Positions 1 through 6,583 of a stretch of DNA of 6,899 nucleotides are shown one piece after another (positions within the stretch are counted from its first letter, which is position 1; the number at the start of each line of letters is the position of its first letter). This DNA comes from Micrococcales bacterium. GTDB taxonomy: Bacteria; Actinomycetota; Actinomycetes; Actinomycetales; Microbacteriaceae. The notes beneath the pieces are model-generated. The model saw nothing but the letters and a program-made list of their open reading frames with translations, was not told the origin of the DNA and did no database searches. The DNA lies in the NCBI GenBank assembly GCA_947441105.1, contig CANESN010000041.1, positions 1 to 6,899 of the forward strand, read 5' to 3'. Position numbers and translations under genes: made by a program.

Positions 1-1601
1 AGGCGCGCAGATTCCTTCTCAAGATTGCGCTTTTCAGCGCCTGACAAAGCTGACTGAGGCTTTGCTGCGACAACGGTGGCCTGAGCGTCTGGTTGGGCCT
101 TTCTAAGTTGCAGGAATTGCTCGACACCTTTTGGTAGGTGACGAAGTTTGCCATCGCCCAAAAGTGCAAACTGCTGGTCGGTAACTCGCTCGAGCAGGTA
201 GCGGTCGTGGCTAACCACGATCAGCGTGCCGGGCCAGGTGTCAAGTAGGTCTTCCATGGCTGCCAGCATGTCGGTATCTAGGTCATTGGTCGGCTCATCC
301 AAAATCAAAACGTTTGGCTCGGTGAACAACAGCCTCAAAAGCTGAAAGCGTCTTCTTTGACCACCGGATAGTTCAGAAATCGGAGTCTGAAGCTGAGCGG
401 AATCAAAGCCAAGCTGCTCAACCAGCTGACCGGTGCCAACTTCCTTCTTACCAACGGTGAAGGTGGTTTTTTCACGCTTTATCATCGCGAAAATGCGGTC
501 ATCGGCAAATTCATCCAGCTCGCGAACATCCTGGGTCAGAGTGGCAAACTTCACCGTCTTGCCAATCTTGATGCGACCAGAATTTGGCATAAGTTCGCCG
601 GTCATCAACTGAAGCAAGGTGGTCTTGCCGGCACCATTCGCACCTAGTAATCCGACACGGTCACCGGGACCTAAGCGCCAGGTGACATCTTTCAGGATTT
701 GCTTACCATCTGAGGTCTGGTAACTCACATCCTCAAAGTCCACTACATCTTTACCTAAGCGCTGGGTTGCCAACTTACTGAGCTCAAGTTGATCTCTAGG
801 TGGTGGTTCGTTGGCAATCAAATTCAAAGCCGCATCAATGCGGAACTTTGGCTTTGCAGTTCTCGCTGGCGCTCCCCTACCCAACCAAGCAAGTTCCTTG
901 CGAAGTAGGTTCTGTCTTCTTGCTTCGCTCGATGCAGCTTGGCGGTTTCGTTCAGCGCGCTGCAAAACATAGGCGGCGTAACCGCCATCAAATGGTTCGA
1001 TCTTTCCGCCGTAAACCTCCCAGGTGAGATTACAAACCGCATCCAAAAACCAGCGGTCGTGGGTTACCACCAGCAGGCCACCGGCGGTCTTGGACCAGCG
1101 GTTCCTAAGGTGCTCGGCAAGCCATGCCACACCTTCAACGTCGAGGTGGTTGGTTGGCTCATCGAGCATCACGATGTCATAGTCACCAGCCAGTAGCGCG
1201 GCCAATGCCACCCTTCGGCGTTGGCCGCCTGAGAGGGTCCCGACCTGCTGACTCCAGTCCAAATCTCCCAGCAGGCCCTGCAGCACATCTCTGATCTTGG
1301 GGTCGGTGGCCCACTCGTGTTCTGGCCCCTCTCCGACCACGGCTTGACCAATACTGAGGGAGTTGTCGATCTTGTCCACCTGGGTCAAATAGCCAACCCG
1401 CAGTGACCCACGATAGGTGACTCGACCGGAATCTGGCTCTAACTGCTTGGAGAGAATCTTCAACAGTGTCGACTTGCCGTCACCGTTGCGACCAACAATT
1501 CCTATTCGGTCACCCTCGTTGATACCAACCGTGATGCCATCAAAAACCTGCTTGGTTGGAAATTCCAAATCAATTTGTTCTGCGCCCAAAAGATGCGCCA
1601 T
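1..1601 (-). CDS. Uup-like ABC-F family ATPase, C-terminus cut by window edge
   Basis: Seen: an open frame from ATG at 1601 to the left edge, 533 codons plus two bases, with two ABC ATPase domains and no membrane segments. Domain 1 has Walker A GRNGDGKST (residues 37-45), signature LSGGQ (123-127), Walker B ending LDEPTNHLD (146-154) and an H-loop His181. Domain 2 has Walker A GANGAGKTT (320-328), LSGGQ (411-415), LDEPTNDLD (434-442) and His465. The catalytic glutamates Glu148 and Glu436 are intact. The linker (about 200-290) contains the ARTAKPKFR stretch typical of the family. A charged, probably coiled-coil tail begins near residue 515, as in E. coli Uup. Known: ABC-F proteins are soluble and generally act on ribosomes; Uup is linked to ribosome function and branched-DNA metabolism. 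The insert between Q-loop (Gln74) and signature in domain 1 is short, so the arm is reduced. The start overlaps the ispE stop as TAATG, implying coupled translation. The subfamily (Uup rather than EttA or a resistance factor) is inferred. The true C-terminus lies outside the window. Confidence 0.93.
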   Translation of the reverse strand, partial: MAHLLGAEQIDLEFPTKQVFDGITVGINEGDRIGIVGRNGDGKSTLLKILSKQLEPDSGRVTYRGSLRVGYLTQVDKIDNSLSIGQAVVGEGPEHEWATDPKIRDVLQGLLGDLDWSQQVGTLSGGQRRRVALAALLAGDYDIVMLDEPTNHLDVEGVAWLAEHLRNRWSKTAGGLLVVTHDRWFLDAVCNLTWEVYGGKIEPFDGGYAAYVLQRAERNRQAASSEARRQNLLRKELAWLGRGAPARTAKPKFRIDAALNLIANEPPPRDQLELSKLATQRLGKDVVDFEDVSYQTSDGKQILKDVTWRLGPGDRVGLLGANGAGKTTLLQLMTGELMPNSGRIKIGKTVKFATLTQDVRELDEFADDRIFAMIKREKTTFTVGKKEVGTGQLVEQLGFDSAQLQTPISELSGGQRRRFQLLRLLFTEPNVLILDEPTNDLDTDMLAAMEDLLDTWPGTLIVVSHDRYLLERVTDQQFALLGDGKLRHLPKGVEQFLQLRKAQPDAQATVVAAKPQSALSGAEKRNLEKESAR

Positions 1602-2455
1602 TAGATAAGCCTGCTGCCTTGATCGCTGGGGTGAGCAATTACCGCTTGGAATCCGGCGGTGCGGATATTCTCGGCACACACCAAAGCAGCTTTTTCATCG
1701 GCCGCCAAATACCAAAGTGTTGGGCCAGATCCGGAGAGTAATCCAGCGCCGCAACCAAAGTCCTTTAGCGCAAGCTTCGAAAGTTCAGGCAAAAGACTAA
1801 ATGCCGCCTCGGTTAGCGAGTTTTTGCCCAACCAGCTTTTCTCGGTTTCGAAGTTTGGAACCTGCAAATCTTCGCCAAGTTCAAGGCGATCAAATTCTTG
1901 GAAGACGGATTTTGTGGAGAGTGACTTGTCGTTTATCAGCAAGACAATTGGTTGCGCAATCACTGCTGCGTGCGGGGTGAGTTCAATGCCAGTATCGCTA
2001 CCAAGAGCTGTGCCACCCATGATTGCAAATGGCACATCAGCACCAATAGTGCCGCCGACCTTCATCAACTCTGCCTGGTCAAGACCTAAGCACCACGCTT
2101 CATTCAGCGCTACCAGCGCTGCAGCCGCATCGGCAGAACCACCGGCCATGCCACCTGCGACCGGAACCTGCTTTTGAATTTCAAATCGCATCGGCTGCGG
2201 ATTCTCGATGCCGGCGAATTCAGCCAGGGCCTTTGCCGCCTTGACTACCAGGTTCGATTCATCGAGCGGGATTTCTCCTAGGTTCGGAAGTTCTGAAACA
2301 ACTCGAACTTCCCACCTCTCGCTTGGTTCAACACCAACACGCTCCTGAAGATCGAGAGCCTGGTAGAGGCTGACGACCGGGTGATAGCCATCTGGCTGCA
2401 AATCTCCAACCTGGAAATACAAGTTGATTTTTCCCTGCGCTGCTGCCCAAATCAC
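1601..2455 (-). CDS. ispE: 4-diphosphocytidyl-2-C-methyl-D-erythritol kinase
   Basis: IspE phosphorylates the 2-hydroxyl of CDP-methylerythritol with ATP in the cytoplasmic MEP pathway to isopentenyl diphosphate. Seen: 284 residues, near the usual family length. The GHMP-kinase layout is complete. The N-terminal GKINLYF segment carries Lys9 and is followed by the substrate-side DGYH (22-25). The glycine-rich ATP loop PVAGGMAGGSADAAAA spans 98-113. GADVPF (138-143) carries the probable catalytic Asp140. The C-terminal glycine motif SGSGPT is at 251-256. The start is GTG at 2455, embedded in the rsmA stop as GTGA; the only upstream purine stretch (GCGAG) is weak, so coupling to rsmA probably drives initiation. 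Only eight residues precede Lys9, which fits the family and supports this start. The stop TAA overlaps the ATG of the ABC-F gene by one base. Adjacency to rsmA is widespread in bacteria. The function is assigned from motifs and context with little doubt. Confidence 0.97.
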   Translation of the reverse strand: MIWAAAQGKINLYFQVGDLQPDGYHPVVSLYQALDLQERVGVEPSERWEVRVVSELPNLGEIPLDESNLVVKAAKALAEFAGIENPQPMRFEIQKQVPVAGGMAGGSADAAAALVALNEAWCLGLDQAELMKVGGTIGADVPFAIMGGTALGSDTGIELTPHAAVIAQPIVLLINDKSLSTKSVFQEFDRLELGEDLQVPNFETEKSWLGKNSLTEAAFSLLPELSKLALKDFGCGAGLLSGSGPTLWYLAADEKAALVCAENIRTAGFQAVIAHPSDQGSRLI

Positions 2456-3270
2456 TTTGCGCTCGCAATCGCAATGAACTGCTCAATGTTTAGCTGCTCG
2501 CCTCTGGCCTGTGGGTCGACGCCTGCGCGGATCAGGATTTCCTCGGCTTGCGAGGCAGAACCAGCCCAACCGGCCAGTGCCTGGCGAAGGGTCTTGCGAC
2601 GCTGTAAGAATGCCTGATCAATGGCTGTGAAGGTTGGCTGCTGAAGGGCTGGATCGCGCTCAATAGTTCTTTGGAAATACACCAGAGCACTGTCGACTCC
2701 CGGCACCGGCCAAAAGATGTTTCTACCGATATTGCCCGCCAAACGAGCAGGGCCATACCAAGCCATCTTCAACGAAGGAACGCCATACTCCTTGCTGTTT
2801 GGTGCGGCTGCCAATCGATGCGCAACCTCTGCCTGCACCATCACTAATCCCTTTTGGATAGATGGGAACTGGCTCATGAAGTGAAGTAGCACCGGAACCG
2901 AGATGTTGTATGGCAAATTGGCAACCAGCGCGGTTGGTGCACCAGGTAGTTCATTTACCTTGAGAGCATCTGCAACTACTAGTTCGAGCTCCCGACCTGG
3001 TGCGTGCTTTGCGATCGTTCTAGGAAGCTCTTCCGCCAAGCGCTGGTCGATCTCGACTGCGATTACCTTTGGAACGATTTCTAGAATTCCAAGAGTCAGG
3101 GAACCTAACCCCGGGCCGATTTCAACCACCAGGTCATCACTACTTAGTTCCGCTGCCGAAACAATCCTGCGAATGGTGTTTGGGTCGATGACAAAATTCT
3201 GACCTAGCTTTTTGGTTGGCCGAATATCCAATTTCTCCGCCAGCTGACGGATTTCACCTGCACCCAGCAT
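2452..3270 (-). CDS. rsmA: 16S rRNA (adenine(1518)-N(6)/adenine(1519)-N(6))-dimethyltransferase
   Basis: RsmA (KsgA) uses S-adenosylmethionine to dimethylate the two adjacent adenines in the 3'-terminal helix 45 loop of 16S rRNA, a late step and checkpoint in 30S assembly. Loss usually gives kasugamycin resistance. Seen: 272 residues, normal for the family. KKLGQNFVID (20-29) is the RNA-side N-terminal signature. SAM motif I is VVEIGPGLGS (48-57), with Glu73-Asp75 in AVEID for the ribose and Asp101 in ADAL near the adenine. The catalytic motif NLPYNIS is at 118-124. The C-terminal part has PVPGVDSALV (198-207) and RRKTLR (224-229), expected of KsgA rather than of Erm resistance methylases. 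The ATG overlaps the tatD stop by one base (TAATG), and a GAAGG ribosome-binding sequence lies 9 nt upstream (3280-3284), inside tatD. The TGA stop overlaps the ispE GTG. In mycobacteria an rpfB gene sits just upstream; here there is none. Confidence 0.97.
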   Translation of the reverse strand: MLGAGEIRQLAEKLDIRPTKKLGQNFVIDPNTIRRIVSAAELSSDDLVVEIGPGLGSLTLGILEIVPKVIAVEIDQRLAEELPRTIAKHAPGRELELVVADALKVNELPGAPTALVANLPYNISVPVLLHFMSQFPSIQKGLVMVQAEVAHRLAAAPNSKEYGVPSLKMAWYGPARLAGNIGRNIFWPVPGVDSALVYFQRTIERDPALQQPTFTAIDQAFLQRRKTLRQALAGWAGSASQAEEILIRAGVDPQARGEQLNIEQFIAIASAK

Positions 3271-4166
3271 TAGCTCAGACCTTCAGACCAAAGCCCATAC
3301 ACTCGCTCGGTATTGGCATTGATTTGCATTGCGGTTTTTGCCTCGTCCCAGCCCAAAAGAGCGGCTATGAATCTCAGCGTGTGCGGCACAAGATACGGCG
3401 CATTTGGTCTTCCGCGCATAGGCTCCGGGGTCAAAAATGGTGCATCGGTTTCAATTAGCAATAACTCGGGGGACACCGCCAGAAGTGAATCTCTGAGGTG
3501 CTGATTCTTCTTGAAGGTGATATTTCCGGCAAAAGACAAATACCAACCGTTTTGCTGGCATATTTCAGCAAGTTCAAGATCGCCTGAGTAACAGTGGAAC
3601 ACGGTCCGCTCAGGTGCTCCAACTCGCTTTAGAGTTTCCACCACCTCGGCGTGAGCTTCGCGGTCGTGAATCATCAGCGCTAGATCGTTCTCTTTGGCAA
3701 TCGCGATGTGCTGCTCAAATGAGTAGGCCTGCGCCTCAAGTTCAGCATCGCCCTGGGTTCTAAAGAAATCAAGACCGGTCTCGCCGATGGCGCGAACCCT
3801 CGGTAACTTGGCGAGCTCTGCGATTCCGGCAATAGCGTCGTCTAATTCTTTGCGAGTTTTGTAGAGCGGTGCTTCATTTGGGTGAAGGGCGACCGCCGCC
3901 AGAAGCATTGGCTCTGACTTCGCTACCTCGGCAGACCAGATAGAGCTCTCAAGCGTGACGCCAACCTGAACCGCTCCGAGCATATTCACCTGTCGCATGC
4001 GCTCTAGGTGCTCGGCGACTGACATTGGGTGCTCGCCGTCGGCAATCTCTAGGTGCGTGTGGTTGTCGTAGGTGCCAACTTCAAGCGGTGCTGGTAACTC
4101 GGGGTAGTTAACCGCGCGGTTATCTAAACCGTCATAAGTGTTTCTGGTGCGAATCGGTTCGCTCAT
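3270..4166 (-). CDS. tatD: TatD family metal-dependent hydrolase (3'-5' DNase type)
   Basis: TatD proteins are cytoplasmic TIM-barrel amidohydrolase-fold enzymes; characterised members are Mg-dependent 3'-5' exonucleases acting on DNA or RNA, implicated in DNA repair and turnover. Seen: 298 residues with all expected metal ligands. His36 and His38 are in DNHTHLE, Glu129 is in GETGLD (128-133), His167 is in MIHDRE, His191 is in FHCYSG, and Asp241 is in ETDAP. The nearby RGRPN (251-255) is also typical. About 33 residues precede the first histidine pair, an extension over the E. coli protein of the kind common in actinobacteria. The ATG overlaps the metG TGA as ATGA, and GAGGA (4170-4174) sits 3 nt before it. 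That spacing is tight but supports this start. The stop overlaps the rsmA ATG. The metG-tatD pairing is common in many bacteria, though no shared biochemical step is known to me. Whether this copy acts as a nuclease is inferred from the family. Confidence 0.95.
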   Translation of the reverse strand: MSEPIRTRNTYDGLDNRAVNYPELPAPLEVGTYDNHTHLEIADGEHPMSVAEHLERMRQVNMLGAVQVGVTLESSIWSAEVAKSEPMLLAAVALHPNEAPLYKTRKELDDAIAGIAELAKLPRVRAIGETGLDFFRTQGDAELEAQAYSFEQHIAIAKENDLALMIHDREAHAEVVETLKRVGAPERTVFHCYSGDLELAEICQQNGWYLSFAGNITFKKNQHLRDSLLAVSPELLLIETDAPFLTPEPMRGRPNAPYLVPHTLRFIAALLGWDEAKTAMQINANTERVYGLWSEGLS

Positions 4167-5731
4167 TGTTCCTCTACGCGAGGGAACAAAACCTCTAGCT
4201 CACCTAGCTTTGTGCCGGCTGGTAGCAATCCCCAAACCGCCTGCTGAATGCGCTGCTCTGAAAGCTCACCAAGACCGGTACCGATTGAAGCCCAAAGCTT
4301 CTGAGCTGCCTTAGGAACAATTGGGTTTAGCAATACTGCAAGCAGGCGAAGTCCCTCGGCGGTTGTGTAAAGCACGGTTGCCAAGCGATCGCGATCTGTT
4401 TCGTCCTTGGCCAAAACCCACGGTGCCTGAACGGTGATGTAGTTGTTGAGCTCATCAACCAAAGTCCAAACCTTGGCAATCGCCTCGTGGATGGCAACCT
4501 TGTCGATTGCAGCATTTGAACCATCCACTGCCTCCCGAGCAACCTTTTGGATAGCGAGATCTGCTTCTTGGTAGTCACTTGGAGCAGGGACCACTCCATC
4601 AAAGTACTTATTGATCATCGCGATAACTCGCGAGGCAAGGTTTCCAAAACCATTTGCGAGCTCGGAGTTGTATCGAGCACTTAGGTCTTCCCAGCTGAAG
4701 GAGCCGTCAGAACCAAAACCAATTGCCTTCATGAAGTAGTAGCGGAAGGCATCGGAGCCAAAGATGTCTGTGATCTGGGTTGGCGCGATACCGGTGAGCT
4801 TGGACTTTGACATCTTCTCGCCGCCGACCAATAGCCAACCGTGACCAAATACCTGCTTGGCTGGCGAAAGACCCGCAGCCATCAGCATTGCTGGCCAGAT
4901 AACCGCGTGAAAGCGAAGAATGTCTTTTCCAACCACCTGGACATCTGCTGGCCAGAGCGAGTTGAGCTTGTCTTCGTCAGACCCGTATCCAATGGCCGTG
5001 ATGTAGTTCAACAGCGCATCGAACCAAACGTAGGTGATGTGCTGGTCGTCCCAAGGAATGTCAATTCCCCAGTCAAATCTTTCCTTGGACCTTGAAATTG
5101 AGAGGTCGCTCAGTCCTGAGCGGACAAACGAGACAACCTCGTTCTTAGCACTCTCTGGCTGAATGAAAGTTGGGTTTGCTTCGTAGTAAGCCAGCAGTCG
5201 ATCCTGGAATTCGCTGAGCTTGAAAAAGTAGTTGGTTTCGTTTAGCTGCTCAACCGGCTTGGAGTGAATGGCGCAGACTTTTTGGTCAGAGAAATCTCCG
5301 GTGCCATCAATCAAATCTGATTCATTTTTATACTCTTCGCAGCCCACGCAGTAATTACCCTGGAACGAGCCCTGGTAGATGAATCCGGTGTCGTAAAGCT
5401 TTTGCAGAAATTGCTGCACGGCCTTCTCGTGGCGAGGCTCGGTAGTTCTAATGAAGTCTTGGTTGTCGATGTCGATGGTTTCCAAAAGTGGCAACCAAGA
5501 CTCGGTGACCAACTTGTCAGTCCAGCTTTTGGGATCGGTGTTGTTGCCAAGTGCGGTGCGCAAAACCTTCTCACCGTGCTCATCGGTTCCGGTGAGCAGG
5601 AATGAGTTCTCACCCCTGGAGCGGTGCCATCTGGTCAGCACATCCGAGGCCACCTCGGTATAGGCGTGGCCAATGTGAGGGGCATCGTTCACGTAGAAGA
5701 TGGGGGTGGTTACATAAAAGGACTTGGACAC
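4163..5731 (-). CDS. metG: Methionyl-tRNA synthetase
   Basis: MetRS charges initiator and elongator tRNA-Met with methionine. Seen: 522 residues from the chosen GTG. The class I signatures are HIGH at 19-22 and KMSKS at 306-310, with TGTDEHGEK (47-55) and WFDALLNY (236-243). The connective peptide has one zinc knuckle, Cys128-Cys131 and Cys153-His156, like the Thermus-type enzyme rather than the four-cysteine E. coli form. The helical anticodon-binding domain (about 340 onward) keeps NLASR (Asn364, Arg368) and APW (Trp438), matching the E. coli residues that read the CAU anticodon. The C-terminal Trbp111-like dimerisation domain is absent, so the protein is the short form and is probably monomeric. 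Start choice: the frame is open to an ATG at 5806 inside rsmI, but those 25 extra residues resemble no MetRS, whereas GTG at 5731 gives the usual SxSFYVTTPI beginning. It lies 10 nt after the rsmI stop with no clear ribosome-binding sequence, so coupling or a leaderless transcript is possible. It overlaps tatD as ATGA. Confidence 0.96.
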   Translation of the reverse strand: MSKSFYVTTPIFYVNDAPHIGHAYTEVASDVLTRWHRSRGENSFLLTGTDEHGEKVLRTALGNNTDPKSWTDKLVTESWLPLLETIDIDNQDFIRTTEPRHEKAVQQFLQKLYDTGFIYQGSFQGNYCVGCEEYKNESDLIDGTGDFSDQKVCAIHSKPVEQLNETNYFFKLSEFQDRLLAYYEANPTFIQPESAKNEVVSFVRSGLSDLSISRSKERFDWGIDIPWDDQHITYVWFDALLNYITAIGYGSDEDKLNSLWPADVQVVGKDILRFHAVIWPAMLMAAGLSPAKQVFGHGWLLVGGEKMSKSKLTGIAPTQITDIFGSDAFRYYFMKAIGFGSDGSFSWEDLSARYNSELANGFGNLASRVIAMINKYFDGVVPAPSDYQEADLAIQKVAREAVDGSNAAIDKVAIHEAIAKVWTLVDELNNYITVQAPWVLAKDETDRDRLATVLYTTAEGLRLLAVLLNPIVPKAAQKLWASIGTGLGELSEQRIQQAVWGLLPAGTKLGELEVLFPRVEEQ

Positions 5732-5738
5732 CCTTGAT

Positions 5739-5744
5739 ATCTTA
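5739..5744 (-). promoter_or_regulatory. Possible internal -10 element giving a leaderless metG transcript
   Basis: On the minus strand TAAGAT matches the actinobacterial TANNNT -10 pattern and is followed by exactly 7 nt (ATCAAGG) and then the metG GTG. Its TAA is also the rsmI stop codon. No TTGACA-like -35 is seen 17-18 nt upstream. The geometry is that of leaderless promoters, but a six-base pattern can occur by chance, and operon readthrough from rsmI would also suffice. Confidence 0.35.
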
Positions 5745-6560
5745 GGGTTTGTGCAAAAGCGCTTCAGCGTAAATTGCGCTCTTTGACGCACCGCTGGCTT
5801 CCGCAAGGTCCGCGCAAGCCTGCTTTAGGCCCATTCCGGAGGCTGCTAGTGCCAAGGCTTTTTGTCCAAGATCTGCAATGTCGAAGGTTTTTGGGGCAGC
5901 GCCGGCGATGATCAAAACCATTTCACCCTTGGGCGAACCAGCAGCCCAGGTAATTAGATCGGCGAGCGTTCCTCGCTCGGTGTGTTCGAACTTTTTTGTG
6001 AGCTCACGTGAAACTGTCCCTAAGCGCTCTTCCCCAAACACGGATGCCGCATCCACCAGTGACTCGTGAATTCGATGCGGGGCCTCAAAAAACACCATGG
6101 TGCGAGCTTCATCTTTGAGGCTGGTAAACACCCTGACGCGCTCACCTTGCTTGCGAGGTAGAAATCCCTCGAAGCTAAAACGGTCGGTTGGCAAGCCGGA
6201 GACAGCGAGCGCCGAGATAACTGCAGACGGTCCAGGGATTGCGATGATCTCGATTCCCGCTTGCGCGCAGTCACGCACCAATTGGTAGCCCGGGTCAGAG
6301 ATGGTCGGCATTCCGGCATCTGAGACCACCAATAGATCGTGATCGCGGGCAACCTCAACCAAAAGCGCAGTTCGCTCTTGGTCGCTGTGCTCGTGAAGGC
6401 TGTAGAGCCTGGCGTGAAGACGAATTCCCAGTCCTGAGGCCAGCTGCTTGAGGGTTCTAGTGTCCTCCGCGGCAATGTGCTCACTTGATGCGAGAACATC
6501 CCTGAGACGCTGAGAGGCGTCAGAGAGATTACCAATGGGAGTCGCAGCAAGAATCAACAC
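5742..6560 (-). CDS. rsmI: 16S rRNA (cytidine(1402)-2'-O)-methyltransferase
   Basis: RsmI methylates the ribose of C1402 in 16S rRNA with SAM; together with RsmH it makes the m4Cm residue that touches P-site mRNA and affects start-codon fidelity. Seen: 272 residues from GTG at 6560, close to the 286 of E. coli. It is a tetrapyrrole-methylase-fold (SPOUT-unrelated) protein with TPIGNL at 7-12, AEDTR (31-35), the long signature SDAGMPTISDPG (80-91), IPGPSAV (108-114), GFLPRK (132-137) and FEAPHR (158-163). The frame can be extended to TTG at 6569, which would add three residues. GTG is preferred because it gives the usual MLILAATPIGNL start and sits 7 nt after a TANNNT element; no Shine-Dalgarno sequence is visible for either start. 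It is the first gene of the minus-strand operon, divergent from pmt, as Rv1003 is from Rv1002c in M. tuberculosis. The rRNA site is inferred from the family. Confidence 0.95.
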   Translation of the reverse strand: MLILAATPIGNLSDASQRLRDVLASSEHIAAEDTRTLKQLASGLGIRLHARLYSLHEHSDQERTALLVEVARDHDLLVVSDAGMPTISDPGYQLVRDCAQAGIEIIAIPGPSAVISALAVSGLPTDRFSFEGFLPRKQGERVRVFTSLKDEARTMVFFEAPHRIHESLVDAASVFGEERLGTVSRELTKKFEHTERGTLADLITWAAGSPKGEMVLIIAGAAPKTFDIADLGQKALALAASGMGLKQACADLAEASGASKSAIYAEALLHKP

Positions 6561-6567
6561 GCTAAGC

Positions 6568-6573
6568 AAACTA
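6568..6573 (-). promoter_or_regulatory. Candidate -10 element of the rsmI operon (leaderless)
   Basis: The minus-strand hexamer TAGTTT fits TANNNT and is followed by 7 nt (GCTTAGC) and then GTG at 6560, which places a transcription start at or next to the first base of the rsmI start codon. No purine-rich ribosome-binding sequence precedes the gene, consistent with a leaderless mRNA. A convincing -35 hexamer is not seen. This is the only promoter position available for the six-gene operon unless transcription starts inside pmt. Confidence 0.45.
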
Positions 6574-6577
6574 GCAT
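6572..6577 (+). promoter_or_regulatory. Candidate -10 element of pmt (leaderless)
   Basis: The plus-strand hexamer TAGCAT fits TANNNT and is followed by 6 nt (CTAAGG) and then GTG at 6584, the geometry of a leaderless promoter. It shares two bases (6572-6573) with the opposing rsmI -10 candidate, so the two promoters would overlap and could compete for RNA polymerase. No clear -35 is visible; the region 17 nt upstream lies inside the rsmI coding region. Confidence 0.42.
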
Positions 6578-6583
6578 CTAAGG

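Noticed and set aside
800..1196. Two overlapping plus-strand open frames opposite the ABC-F linker region
   Set aside because: Both are antisense to a conserved ATPase gene and lack any family resemblance or start signal.
1659..2177. 172-codon open frame on the plus strand opposite ispE
   Set aside because: It is antisense to a clearly functional ispE, has low-complexity Ser/Ala-rich content, no recognisable motif and no ribosome-binding sequence. It is a shadow of the real gene.
2903..3202. 99-codon plus-strand open frame opposite rsmA
   Set aside because: It is Ser-rich antisense translation of a conserved methyltransferase gene, with no independent coding signs.
2452..3270. Erm-type antibiotic resistance methylase instead of RsmA
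   Set aside because: The KsgA-like C-terminal motifs (PVPGVDSALV, RRKTLR) and the tatD/ispE context indicate the housekeeping 16S enzyme.
5732..5806. Longer metG start at ATG 5806
   Set aside because: The 25 extra residues lie inside the rsmI 3' end, resemble no MetRS N-terminus, and would give a 65-nt overlap. GTG at 5731 gives the conserved beginning.
6561..6569. TTG start for rsmI at 6569
   Set aside because: It adds only three residues with no ribosome-binding sequence and overlaps the predicted -10 hexamer. GTG at 6560 matches the family N-terminus better, though TTG cannot be excluded.
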